This document shows positions 42,629 to 51,017 of a DNA stretch of 64,000 nt, one piece after another (position 1 is the stretch's first letter; each line of letters begins with the position of its first letter). The translations under genes and the position numbers were made by a program. Where the stretch lies: positions 1-64,000 of the forward strand of contig CAJUOV010000005.1 of NCBI GenBank assembly GCA_910588695.1, given 5' to 3'. Under the pieces are notes generated by a model. It saw only the letters and a program-made list of their open reading frames with translations, did no database searches and was not told the origin of the DNA. This stretch comes from an uncultured Christensenellaceae bacterium. Lineage in GTDB: Bacteria; Bacillota; Clostridia; Christensenellales; Borkfalkiaceae.

Positions 42629-44143
42629 TCAATATCTGGGGATCCCTTTATTGATTCTTGCCAGTTCGATAAAAATTTTCGCCGTGACGAAAGCGTCGTC
42701 AAAGGCGCGGTGGTGGTTAAACTTGAAACCGAAATGGTCTGCGATCGTGTTGAGTTTATAATTGGAAAGTCTTAAAACGGACTGCGCGAAAATCAGAGTA
42801 TCATACAGTCTATGATCGAAACGGTATCCCTCGGCTTTTGCGTAATGACGCACGAATTTAATGTCGAACTGCGCGTTATGCGCCACGAGTGCCGCCGAAT
42901 CGCAGAACTTATAAAAATCCGCCATCACGTCCCCGACTTCCGGCGCGCCGACGAGCATTGACGAATCGATCCCCGTGATGCGGGTGATCTCTTCGCTGAT
43001 CCTGACGGGACATGCGACGAACGAAGCAAATTTTTCAACGATCTTGCCCCCGTGCACGCGCACCGCCCCGATCTCGATAATACGATCGATATTGCCGCTC
43101 GCCTCGGAATTGTTGAGCCCCGTCGTTTCAAGATCGAACACAACGAAATCACGTTCCAAAAGATCGGAAGGGAGGGGGCTCTGCCCGAAGAGATCGCTCT
43201 GGACAAAGTCCGAAACGGGCACCGGCGCAACTTTTTTATAGCGCGCGGGAACGGGAAGCGACGGTCTGGGCTCCGGCTCGAAATCCTTGGGCGGCATGCC
43301 GAAATCCACCATTTTCGCGCTGAACGCCAACCCCCCGTTATAAATTTCGTAATTCCCCGTAAGACAGATCCAGTCCTCCTGTTTGATCTTGCGCACTTTT
43401 TCGAGGGTCGCTTTTCTGCTGAAATACGCCGTGCGGATCTGCCCGCTCCCATCGCCGACCGTGAAAAAGAAGAAGGGTTTTTCCTTTTTGGTCACGCGCT
43501 CGTCCACATAGAGAACTTTGCCGCACACCGTAATATTCTGCGCCTCCGTATTGAGGTCGGCTATATAAATCGCTCTCTCGGGCTTTGCACCGTCGATCGC
43601 GATGTAATCCGTAATCGGAAAATGACGGCTTGCGAGAATATATTCTTCGGGCTCCTCTTCCTCTTCGACGATAAACTCCTGCCTGACGCAGGACTGCGTT
43701 TCGCCGCTCCAAACGCCGCAGAAACGGAGCGCAAGTTCCTTTGAAAGCGCGTCCACAGCGCCGACGCTCTGAAAGCGCGTCAGCTCCTCTTTGCCCGCTC
43801 TGATCACAAAATGTCCGCCGCCGACGCCCGCCTCGACGATAACGTCTTCCTCCCCGAGAAACGCGGAAGCCGCGGGATACTTTTTAGACAACCATTCGCG
43901 CATATAACGCCTGACAGCGGCGCTCTCGGGAATCGACTTCATAACGCTTGCATCCGCCGTAAATCCCGCGGGAACGTACTTTGCGGAGACTTGCGCGGCG
44001 TAATCCGAATCCTCCCGCGAATAAGTCTTGTCGGTGACCAACCGAAACGTCGCCCTCTTTCCCTCTACGATAATGTCTTTGAGAACCGCTCTTTCAAGCC
44101 CCTCGCATTTTCTGATTTCTTCCAGATATTCTTTGCTCTTCAT
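42629..44143 (-). CDS. PolC-like OB-fold and DEDDh exonuclease protein lacking PHP and polymerase domains
   Basis: This 504-residue protein sits exactly where Firmicutes encode full-length PolC (about 1430 residues). Residues 1-165 resemble the PolC N-terminal domain. Residues 200-282 match the PolC OB domain (ITVCGKVLYVDERV, FFFFTVGDGSGQIRTAYFSR). A proline-rich linker follows (285-330). Residues 331-500 are a DEDDh 3'-5' exonuclease with D337 and E339 (VFDLETTGLN), D427 (AHNAQFDIKF) and H478 plus D483 (HHRAFDD). There is no HxH PHP motif and no polymerase palm. ATG at 44143 overlaps the ispG stop as ATGA, and the downstream end is followed directly by the rimP promoter, so nothing is cut off by the window. 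It may be a detached proofreading subunit or a paralogue that replaced PolC at this site; the catalytic residues look intact. Confidence 0.85.
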   Translation of the reverse strand: MKSKEYLEEIRKCEGLERAVLKDIIVEGKRATFRLVTDKTYSREDSDYAAQVSAKYVPAGFTADASVMKSIPESAAVRRYMREWLSKKYPAASAFLGEEDVIVEAGVGGGHFVIRAGKEELTRFQSVGAVDALSKELALRFCGVWSGETQSCVRQEFIVEEEEEPEEYILASRHFPITDYIAIDGAKPERAIYIADLNTEAQNITVCGKVLYVDERVTKKEKPFFFFTVGDGSGQIRTAYFSRKATLEKVRKIKQEDWICLTGNYEIYNGGLAFSAKMVDFGMPPKDFEPEPRPSLPVPARYKKVAPVPVSDFVQSDLFGQSPLPSDLLERDFVVFDLETTGLNNSEASGNIDRIIEIGAVRVHGGKIVEKFASFVACPVRISEEITRITGIDSSMLVGAPEVGDVMADFYKFCDSAALVAHNAQFDIKFVRHYAKAEGYRFDHRLYDTLIFAQSVLRLSNYKLNTIADHFGFKFNHHRAFDDAFVTAKIFIELARINKGIPRY

Positions 44144-45177
44144 TTCAAAAGTTCTTCCAATTTTCCAAAGAAAACCGCTTCCGCGTCCTCTGTGGGCACG
44201 CGCTCTTTGACGCCGCCCGAAAAGATCACGCAGTATTCTTTGCCGCCCGCGATCCCGAGATCGCATTCCTTCGCCTCCCCCGGACCGTTGACAACGCAGC
44301 CCATGACGGCGATTTTCGCACTCTTTTTTACGCCGCTCACGCGGGCGTTGACCCTCTCCGCAATCCCGCGGCAGTCGTATTCGCACCTGCCGCAGGTGGG
44401 ACAGGAGACAACCTCGACAAACTCCCGTTCGAGTCCGCAGGCGCGCAATATGTTCCGCGCGGCATAGACCTCGTCTACGGGATCCCCCGTCAGAGACACG
44501 CGGATCGTATCGCCGATCCCGTCGAGAAGAAGCGACCCGATTCCGACCGAACTCTTGACGAGCGCCGCGTCTCCCGCGCCCGCCTCGGTAACGCCCACAT
44601 GCAACGGATAGTCCGTCTCGCGGCTTAAAAGGCGGTACGCCTCCACCGTCAGGGGCACGTCGGACGCTTTGACGGAAACAACAAGATCGTGTACGCCGTG
44701 CTTTTCGAAGGCTCTTACGCTTTCGAGCGCGGAATACACGAGCGCTTTTGCGCTTCTACCGTATTTTTCATAGTACTTTTTTTCGATACTGCCCGTATTC
44801 GCCCCTACGCGCACGGGGATATTGTGCCGTTTTACGCAATCCGCAACGAGCGCGATCTCGTTTTCTCCGCCGAGGTTTCCGGGGTTCACGCGAAGTTTAT
44901 CCGCGCCGTGCTCCACGGCGATAAGAGCAAGCCGCGCGGAAAAATGAATATCCGCCGCGATGGGAATGTGAATGCGTTTCTTGATCTCGCAAAACGCCCG
45001 CGCGTCCTCCTCGTCGAGTACGGAAGAGCGGATGAGCCCGCAACCCGCCCGTTCGAGTTTCAGAATTTGAGCGACGCAATTTTCTACGTCGCTCGTCTTA
45101 ACTTTCGTCATGCTTTGCACGGAAACGGTTCCGCCGCCGATCTCCAGACCGCCTGCACGGACGATTTTCGTCTTCAT
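44140..45177 (-). CDS. ispG: 4-hydroxy-3-methylbut-2-enyl diphosphate synthase (IspG)
   Basis: IspG is the penultimate enzyme of the MEP pathway, a 4Fe-4S protein. The 345 residues include the TIM-barrel pattern (VSVQSMTKVKTSDVE, PIAADIHFSARLAL, KLRVNPGNLG) and the cluster ligands in SCPTCGRCEYDC and MGCVVNGPGEAK. Its length is typical of the short bacterial form. It follows nrdR by 31 bases and overlaps the exonuclease gene by 4. IspDF of the same pathway is at 10340-11467. Confidence 0.95.
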   Translation of the reverse strand: MKTKIVRAGGLEIGGGTVSVQSMTKVKTSDVENCVAQILKLERAGCGLIRSSVLDEEDARAFCEIKKRIHIPIAADIHFSARLALIAVEHGADKLRVNPGNLGGENEIALVADCVKRHNIPVRVGANTGSIEKKYYEKYGRSAKALVYSALESVRAFEKHGVHDLVVSVKASDVPLTVEAYRLLSRETDYPLHVGVTEAGAGDAALVKSSVGIGSLLLDGIGDTIRVSLTGDPVDEVYAARNILRACGLEREFVEVVSCPTCGRCEYDCRGIAERVNARVSGVKKSAKIAVMGCVVNGPGEAKECDLGIAGGKEYCVIFSGGVKERVPTEDAEAVFFGKLEELLK

Positions 45178-45208
45178 ATCATACTCCCGCGTTTTTACAA
45201 CGCCGAAA

Positions 45209-45670
45209 TCATTCTTTCTTTTTATCCATCATGTTTTGCAGTTCAGACATAAAAGAGGAAATGTCTTTGAACGAACGATATACGGACGCGTAACGCACAT
45301 ACGCCACCTCGTCGAGTTTTTTCAAACCCTCCATCACGAGCTCGCCGATCTCTTTGGAAGAAATTTCGGACTCCATGGAATTGTACACGCGTTTTGCGAT
45401 CTCTTCCGCAAGTTTATCGATCTTTTCTGCGGGAACGGGACGCTTTTCGCAAGCCTTTACGATACCGCGCTTGATCTTGCCCACGTCGAACGCCTGACGG
45501 TTGCCGTCCGATTTCACAACGAGCACGGGCGTAATTTCGATCGTCTCGTAAGTCGTGAATCTTCTTCCGCAACCCATACACTCGCGGCGGCGGCGGATCG
45601 TTCTGTCGTCGTCCGCCGAACGGGAATCGATCACCTTGCTCTCTGTGCAGTTACAGTATAAACAGCGCAT
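45209..45670 (-). CDS. nrdR: Transcriptional repressor NrdR
   Basis: NrdR senses ATP/dATP and represses ribonucleotide reductase genes. The 153-residue protein has the N-terminal zinc ribbon (MRCLYCNC...CMGCGRRFTTYE) and the ATP-cone (VVKSDGNRQAFDVGKIKRGIVKAC). It heads the nrdR-ispG-exonuclease transcript behind a good promoter. I looked for but did not confirm an NrdR box here; its targets are elsewhere. Confidence 0.95.
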   Translation of the reverse strand: MRCLYCNCTESKVIDSRSADDDRTIRRRRECMGCGRRFTTYETIEITPVLVVKSDGNRQAFDVGKIKRGIVKACEKRPVPAEKIDKLAEEIAKRVYNSMESEISSKEIGELVMEGLKKLDEVAYVRYASVYRSFKDISSFMSELQNMMDKKKE

Positions 45671-45699
45671 AATATCCCCTTTTTCTGAAAATTATATAA

Positions 45700-45728
45700 A
45701 TTATATCACATTTTTCGCATTTTGTAAA
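45700..45728 (-). promoter_or_regulatory. Promoter of nrdR-ispG
   Basis: Minus strand TTTACA (45728-45723), 17-base spacer, TATAAT (45705-45700). A second TATAAT (45696-45691) lies 9 bases on. Confidence 0.75.
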
Positions 45729-45767
45729 CAATTTTCCGAAAATTCCGCACTCATGATTCAGGAATGT

Positions 45768-45802
45768 ATCGCAAAAATAAGGCTTAGCGAAACGCTAAGC
45801 CT
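45768..45802 (-). terminator. Terminator after the frameshifted lipoprotein gene
   Basis: AGGCTTAGCG (45780-45789), loop AAA, CGCTAAGCCT (45793-45802). On the minus strand it is followed by TTATTTTTG. It closes the yitT-GH43-lipoprotein transcript. Confidence 0.88.
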
Positions 45803-45814
45803 ATTCGGGGATTT

Positions 45815-46737
45815 TTACTTTTTTGTTTTAACGATATTGCCGAGTTCAAAAGAACCGTTCTCCGCAAATTCATGCTGTATCACCAGATTGATGATTTTCG
45901 AACCGGCGTTACCGCCCTCTTCGGAAACCGCGCCCGCGATCGAGAGCAAAGTTTTATAAGACGCCTGCCCCATCTTATATTCGAGTCTGACGCTCGCCCG
46001 ACCGTTTGAAACGCTTCGCGAAAGTTTTAAGGTAATCGGCTTTCCCGCTTCCACTTTATCCGTTCTGTTCTCGTCGGAAAGGCTTTCGGCGGCGCCCATC
46101 GCCGTGCCGCTTTTGTTTGCGCCCAGCTTGCAATCTTTGAATCCGCCGTTCCAGTTTACAAACCAGTTGCCCGCGTCCGCGTCTTTTCCGATCGCGCTCC
46201 CCGTCCAGAACTTGAACACGATGCTGTTCCACCGGTCGTTGGGAGAAATATGATGGGGAGTTAAATCCATCGTAATCTCGTAATTATCGCCGAGTTCGCC
46301 GCAATAGACGAGCCCCAGCGTGCCCGCAGAAGTCAAATTTCTGTCGCGGTTTGCAAACACGCCGTTTTTAGTAATCACAAGCCCTTTTCTGCCGTTTTCT
46401 GCGGGCTCGCCCGCCGTCGTATCGCTGTCGAAATTAAGCGGAAAATTTCCGTTATAGAGCGACTGCCCGAAGTCGGAATAAGTCGCGTATTTTTTTCCGT
46501 TCCCCACTTCCGAAACAGTGATTTTTTTTGTCGCTTCCTTGCGCTCGTCTCCGTCCGTGACCGTAACTTTGACGGTCGCTTCCCCGTATTCTCCTCATCT
46601 CCCGAGCCCTGCGAACCGTTCGGCGGCGTTCCGCCCGTTCCGTCGGAACCGCTGTCCCGCGGTTTACACGCGCACATTCCGAACGCCAACGCGCAAACCG
46701 CGGCGCCGACCAATAACCCTTTCCACCATTTCATCAT
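45815..46737 (-). pseudogene. Lipoprotein with PKD-like and beta-sandwich domains, frameshifted near 46590
   Basis: The N-terminal part begins at ATG 46737 after GGGGGAAAGATC: MMKWWKGLLVGAAVCALAF then a cysteine-rich lipobox-like GMCAC and a Gly/Ser/Pro linker. Around 46575-46597 the coding signal moves to another frame, one base away: the original frame becomes low-quality (RPSKLRSRTE...), while the new frame reads EATVKVTVTDGDERKEATKKITVSE, a typical PKD/Ig-like strand pattern. It continues as a beta-rich domain of about 225 residues to 45815. The two halves fit one exported protein of about 307 residues with a one-base indel in the linker, next to CGGGGAAG. It could be a real inactivating mutation, a slippage-type phase variation or an assembly error. 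It is co-transcribed with GH43 and may bind carbohydrate (inference). Confidence 0.8.
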
Positions 46738-46763
46738 GATCTTTCCCCCTATCCGGATAAGTC

Positions 46764-49352
46764 TTATGCGTAATAAACGTAGATTTCTTTTGCTTTCGCC
46801 GCATCCGCCGCGCCCCGCGATACGATCAGATCGTTTGCGGTCAAACCGCTCCGCGCAAAGACGAATCCTTCCGCCGCAACCCCTTCGAAAAATGCGTTCA
46901 GGAACGCGCCGACCGTGAGCGAACCTTCGATAACGGCGTCCGAGACATAATTCTGCGTACACTCGCCGTTCTTATAAAAACGTATGCCCGATCCGTCAAG
47001 CGAAATCGTAACAAAGCAGCTTGTCGCCAGATAACTGTTCCAAGCGCCGTTCCCCACGTTATAATTTCCGTTCTTTGCGGGATACATATCCGCCTGCGTC
47101 GTACCCAGCCCCGCCGTATTATTCGCCGTTACGCGCAGATTGGGCAGACTGATCTGCAATCCCCTGCACATGAGCGCGAGCGCATTCCAATCGTCGCCCG
47201 CGTTACCGCCCGTAACCGCAGAGCGGAACGAAACTGTAAAACCGCCGTCCGCAGCAAACGCCGGAACATTCGTATCGTTCGCATTCCCCGCCTTTTGCGC
47301 GATGATGTCCAGATTCGGATTCTGCGACGCGGGATATCCGTTCGCCCAGAGACTTCTGCCTGCGTCCGAAACCGCCGAAAAAGCAAGTACGCCGCCGCGC
47401 GAAGTCCAAACGGGCATTGCGACTCCTTTATAAGTTACGCCGTTCAGAGTGATCTCGATATAATTCCCGTCCGGTTTGAAAAGCCAAGTTCCGTTCTCCG
47501 CGCCCGAGATCGTATGGTCCGCCGCGAAAACATACCTTGAAGAGCCAATAAAACTCGCAGAAACCCCGTTGTCGTGCAGAATAAGATCGTATTTTCCCGC
47601 GATCTCGTTTTCGTCGATCTTACCGAGCGTCTCGCCCGCATACCGTTCGGTAGCGAGCACGGGCCAACCCTGCTCGTTAAAGAGCAAACGATGCACGCGC
47701 ACGTTATGCCAACCCGTCACGTTTCCGTTGTCGTTGTAACGCATATGCGCGACAACGAAAAATTCTCCGTCGATCTCGCACACCGAATTGTGACCGTAAG
47801 CCGCCGAGCCTGTTTCTCCGTCGAACTTCCAGTTGCCCGCAAGTTTGTTTCCCTTGCCGTGCGCCGCCGCCATATCCGCGCCCGTAATATCGACGTAGGG
47901 ACCTGCGGGATTTGTACTTCTTGCAACGCGCATATGATAGTTTGTGGAAAGAGAGCCGTCGCTCACCATCAGATAATAGTAATCTCCGTTGCGGAAAATG
48001 TACGGTCCTTCCGGTCCGCCCTGCGCCGCGTCGGGGGGAGAATATCCCTTCCAGAGAAGTGTACCGAATCCGTTCTCCTTAGGCAGTCCCCAATTCGCGC
48101 CCGAATTGTAGAGTTCTTTGATATAAATACCGCCGAAGAAGGACCCGTACACCATCCACAGCCCGCCGTCTTTATCGTAAAAGAGTTCGGGATCGATGCA
48201 GTTGGGAGCGTCGCCCGATCCGCTCTTTACGATCATCTGCTCGTTTCCGTAAACACCGAGAACGCTGTCCGCCTCCACGCGAACGATCGCCGATCTGTTC
48301 GAGCCGAACGAGGACAGAGAAACGTACATATAATATTTGCCGTTGTGATATTCCACGTCGGGCGCCCATGTGGAAGGCGCCGAACTCCCCGCATGCGCAA
48401 CCGCTTTTGCAAGCACCGTGCGCCAGTTTACGCCGCTTCCGTACAGTTTCTGCGCTTCCCTCTGACCGGACTCCTCAGCGCTTCCGTCGCCCACTCTCTG
48501 CGTCCAATGAATGAGATCTGTCGAAGATGCAACGGCAAAATGCGATCCGAACGCATAAAAGGTCCCGTCTTTGGGGTCCTTAAAAATGGATGGATCGTGC
48601 ACGCCCACGTCGTAGCCGAAATTGACGTTTTCGGGAAAAGAATATTTCTGATCGGACGGCCGATAATCGGGATCGGCGCGTTTGCACGTTTTGCAGATTC
48701 CCCCGACAAAATCATGCGCCGCACGATCCGCCTTTGCGCCGCATAAACACGCGCGCCAATGCTCGGCTTCATTCGATTCCCAATCAACGCCGTAGCTGTG
48801 TTTGTGTTCCTCATTCGGAATGATTTCCGTTTTCGTCTGTCTGCAAACCGTACATGTGAACGTCTTGATACCGTTCTCCGTTTCGGTTGCGGGCTTCGTA
48901 ATTACGCCCGCACCCCAAGCATGCGCGGCATAGTCGTTTTTGTGCGCAGCGTCCCGTTTACACTCGTGCCAATGACCGAGCGTATCCTTACTCCATTCGC
49001 TTTTGAAATCGTGATCTCCGTTCGCGGCGATCGTAAGATCGGCAATTTCACTCGTACCGTCGCTTGCAAAGTGCTTACGGCATACGGTACAGTCCTTATG
49101 CCCTTTCGTCCCCTGCACGGAACAGTTTGCGGGAGTTTCCTCCACCCAAGCGCCGAACGTATGCGCGGCGAGCACGCCGTACTCCGCGTCGCAAATTTCG
49201 CACTTCGCTCTCTCCGTACAGGTAGCGGTTCCGCCGACATGGACATGATCCCCGTAGCCGCTCGGTTTGCACGCTGCAAACGAAAACGCCGTGAACAGAG
49301 CGCATAAAAGCGCCGCGATCCGCGGCAGTTTTCTTAAAAATTTTCTGAACAT
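46764..49352 (-). CDS. GH43-family lipoprotein glycosidase (arabinan-degrading type) with Cys-pair repeats
   Basis: The 862-residue protein starts with a lipoprotein signal (LLCALFTAFSFAACKPSG). Residues from about 30 to 230 carry repeated CxxC-type elements (CTERAKCEICDAEYG, HKDCTVCRKHF, FTCTVCRQT, CLCGAK, CKTCKR) with GH/HT-rich spacers. The catalytic five-bladed beta-propeller (about 245-600) shows the GH43 residues: HDPSIF (base Asp), APNCIDPELFYD (pKa-modulating Asp) and GGPEGPYIF (acid Glu). The C-terminal 230 residues form beta-rich accessory domains. It would be anchored outside the cell and attack arabinan or arabinoxylan-type plant polysaccharide. I prefer ATG at 49352, preceded by GGGGGA. 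It follows yitT by 27 bases. Confidence 0.9.
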   Translation of the reverse strand: MFRKFLRKLPRIAALLCALFTAFSFAACKPSGYGDHVHVGGTATCTERAKCEICDAEYGVLAAHTFGAWVEETPANCSVQGTKGHKDCTVCRKHFASDGTSEIADLTIAANGDHDFKSEWSKDTLGHWHECKRDAAHKNDYAAHAWGAGVITKPATETENGIKTFTCTVCRQTKTEIIPNEEHKHSYGVDWESNEAEHWRACLCGAKADRAAHDFVGGICKTCKRADPDYRPSDQKYSFPENVNFGYDVGVHDPSIFKDPKDGTFYAFGSHFAVASSTDLIHWTQRVGDGSAEESGQREAQKLYGSGVNWRTVLAKAVAHAGSSAPSTWAPDVEYHNGKYYMYVSLSSFGSNRSAIVRVEADSVLGVYGNEQMIVKSGSGDAPNCIDPELFYDKDGGLWMVYGSFFGGIYIKELYNSGANWGLPKENGFGTLLWKGYSPPDAAQGGPEGPYIFRNGDYYYLMVSDGSLSTNYHMRVARSTNPAGPYVDITGADMAAAHGKGNKLAGNWKFDGETGSAAYGHNSVCEIDGEFFVVAHMRYNDNGNVTGWHNVRVHRLLFNEQGWPVLATERYAGETLGKIDENEIAGKYDLILHDNGVSASFIGSSRYVFAADHTISGAENGTWLFKPDGNYIEITLNGVTYKGVAMPVWTSRGGVLAFSAVSDAGRSLWANGYPASQNPNLDIIAQKAGNANDTNVPAFAADGGFTVSFRSAVTGGNAGDDWNALALMCRGLQISLPNLRVTANNTAGLGTTQADMYPAKNGNYNVGNGAWNSYLATSCFVTISLDGSGIRFYKNGECTQNYVSDAVIEGSLTVGAFLNAFFEGVAAEGFVFARSGLTANDLIVSRGAADAAKAKEIYVYYA

Positions 49353-49379
49353 CTGATCCCCCATTTTATGTTCAATTTT

Positions 49380-50477
49380 TTATTCGATTATTTTTTCGTC
49401 CGTTTCCGCATTCTTTTTCGGTTCCTCGGGCGGCATGCCATGCTGCGCAAGCGCCGCTTCCGCCCCTTCCTCCAAAGGCGCGACTGTTTCTTCCGGCGCG
49501 ACTTCGCGCATATCCTCCTCGCCGACTTCTTCCGTCTTGGGCAGAGTGATCCTGTCGGACGAAAAACCTCTGCCGCGTACTTCCGAAATGGTGCTCACCA
49601 TAAAGAGCGCTTCGGGATCGATCTTTTGCACGGCGTTTCTCAGTTTTACTACGTCGCGGAAAGAAACGATCGTCAAAATCATATAACAATCCGCTTTCAG
49701 AAAACCCGTTTTTCCGTTCAAAAGAGTCACGCCGCGATTGAGCTTGTTCAGAATGAGTTTTCTGATCTCTTCATGCTTCTTGCTAAGTATTTTGACCTGC
49801 GCCCGTCGCGTACCCACCATTGAAACTTTATCGACGATCAACGACGATGCGAGCGTGATCAATACGCCGTAAAGAATATTTTCAAGCGTGATCCCCGCCG
49901 CAAACTGTAATAAAACGATCGAAATATCGAGGATCCACATTCCCGCAGAGACCGGAAAATTGAAAAATTTGTGCAAGATCAACGGAGGAATATCCGTTCC
50001 GCCCGTACTCGCGCCCACGCGCACCACCATACCGATCCCCAGACCGAAAAAGAGCGCGCCGAAAATAATTCCCAGAAACGGTTGATTGAGAACCCCGCCT
50101 GTTCCCGCCAAATCACGGAACAAAAACGGACTGTTTAGTTTGTCGTTTACGAACTGCCATAAACTCAGAAACGCAGGATACAACAGCGTACCCGCAAGCG
50201 TTGCGAGAGCAAACTTTTTTCCGAGCAGAAACGCCCCCAAAATAAAGAGCGCCACGTTCGCAACGTAGACGGTGAGCGTGACCGCCCACTCCTTGCCGAC
50301 GAGGTTTCTGACAAAGATACCGACTCCCGTCGTACCGCCCATGACGAAGTCGTTCGGAATGATAAGGAACGCAGACGAAGCCGCCGCCAAGGCGTTGCCG
50401 CAAACCACGATCAGAACATAACGGATAAAACGCAGCACCTGTTTCTTCGTCGGTTTTTGTATCTTAGGTAGTTTCAT
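49380..50477 (-). CDS. YitT-family membrane protein (DUF161 plus DUF2179)
   Basis: The 365-residue protein has five or six membrane helices in residues 15-210 with the family motifs (NALAAASSAFLIIPNDFVMGGTTGVGIF, GASTGGTDIPPLIL). The C-terminal cytosolic DUF2179 ferredoxin-like domain (KILSKKHEEIRKLILNKLNRGVTLLNGKTGF, then CYMILTIV) is followed by a long acidic tail (about 60 residues). YitT proteins have no settled function. It starts the operon that also holds the GH43 lipoprotein. ATG at 50477 follows GGAGTAAAGC. Confidence 0.88.
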   Translation of the reverse strand: MKLPKIQKPTKKQVLRFIRYVLIVVCGNALAAASSAFLIIPNDFVMGGTTGVGIFVRNLVGKEWAVTLTVYVANVALFILGAFLLGKKFALATLAGTLLYPAFLSLWQFVNDKLNSPFLFRDLAGTGGVLNQPFLGIIFGALFFGLGIGMVVRVGASTGGTDIPPLILHKFFNFPVSAGMWILDISIVLLQFAAGITLENILYGVLITLASSLIVDKVSMVGTRRAQVKILSKKHEEIRKLILNKLNRGVTLLNGKTGFLKADCYMILTIVSFRDVVKLRNAVQKIDPEALFMVSTISEVRGRGFSSDRITLPKTEEVGEEDMREVAPEETVAPLEEGAEAALAQHGMPPEEPKKNAETDEKIIE

Positions 50478-50494
50478 GCTTTACTCCGCAGAAT

Positions 50495-50524
50495 ATTATA
50501 TCACACGGGAACAGGACTTTTCAA
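50495..50524 (-). promoter_or_regulatory. Promoter of the yitT-GH43-lipoprotein operon
   Basis: Minus strand TTGAAA (50524-50519), 18-base spacer, TATAAT (50500-50495). Confidence 0.65.
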
Positions 50525-50548
50525 GCGATTTTAACAAAATTTCTTTTG

Positions 50549-50583
50549 AAAAAATTATCCTCCTTCCGAAGAAGGAGGATAAT
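50549..50583 (-). terminator. Terminator of the cysteine-rich protein gene
   Basis: Minus strand ATTATCCTCCTTC (50583-50571), TTCG loop, GAAGGAGGATAAT (50566-50554), then TTTTTTC. A perfect 13-bp stem with a tetraloop. Confidence 0.92.
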
Positions 50584-50600
50584 GATTCTGTCGGTAAAAA

Positions 50601-50900
50601 TCAGAGCTGGCAGCAGCAGCCGCGCGCAGTAAGACCGTACTGACGAGCGTAATACGCATCGTAATTGCCGCAATCGGTCAAATTGCTCAGATCGGCAGCG
50701 CGGTTACATCCGCAGCCGCAACCGTTTCTGCGGTGATTGCAGCCGCAATGATGATGACATCCGCAACCGCAGTTGCAGGGATTTGCAAACAGATTATTGA
50801 CCGCACGCGCGAACTCGTTGCAAAGATTTACGCAGCCGTTCCCGCCTCTTCCGTTACCGTTACAGCCGCATGTATTACGGCAGCCACAAGTATTGCACAT
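50601..50900 (-). CDS. Cysteine-rich small protein (20 Cys in 99 residues)
   Basis: I do not recognise a named family. The 99-residue protein has 20 cysteines by my count, mostly as CGC, CNCGCGC and NGCGCGC groups, together with Asn, Gly and a HHH cluster (GCGCHHHCGC). The C-terminus ends GCCCQL. Between the two Cys-rich halves is a normal amphipathic segment (CVNLCNEFARAVNNLFANPC). This could be a metal-binding (metallothionein-like) or a disulphide cross-linked spore-coat-type protein; small Cys-rich coat proteins are known in Clostridia. ATG at 50900 follows AGAGG. A TATAAT -10 (within CATATAATA) is present without a sigma-A -35, consistent with an alternative sigma factor. It is a single gene with a strong terminator. 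Confidence 0.75.
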   Translation of the reverse strand: MCNTCGCRNTCGCNGNGRGGNGCVNLCNEFARAVNNLFANPCNCGCGCHHHCGCNHRRNGCGCGCNRAADLSNLTDCGNYDAYYARQYGLTARGCCCQL

Positions 50901-50977
50901 ATCATTAACCTCTGTGGTAAATATTCGGCATTCCGCCGTATTATATGATATGTTCCTGCCTTACCGGAGCGTGAATA

Positions 50978-51003
50978 AACGCCTGCGGAAATCCGCAGGC
51001 GTT
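50978..51003 (-). terminator. Terminator of rny
   Basis: Minus strand AACGCCTGCGG and CCGCAGGCGTT (arms 51003-50993 and 50988-50978) with a 4-base loop, followed by TATTC. The stem is strong but the U-run is short. Confidence 0.65.
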
Positions 51004-51017
51004 CTGGTATTTTTTGA

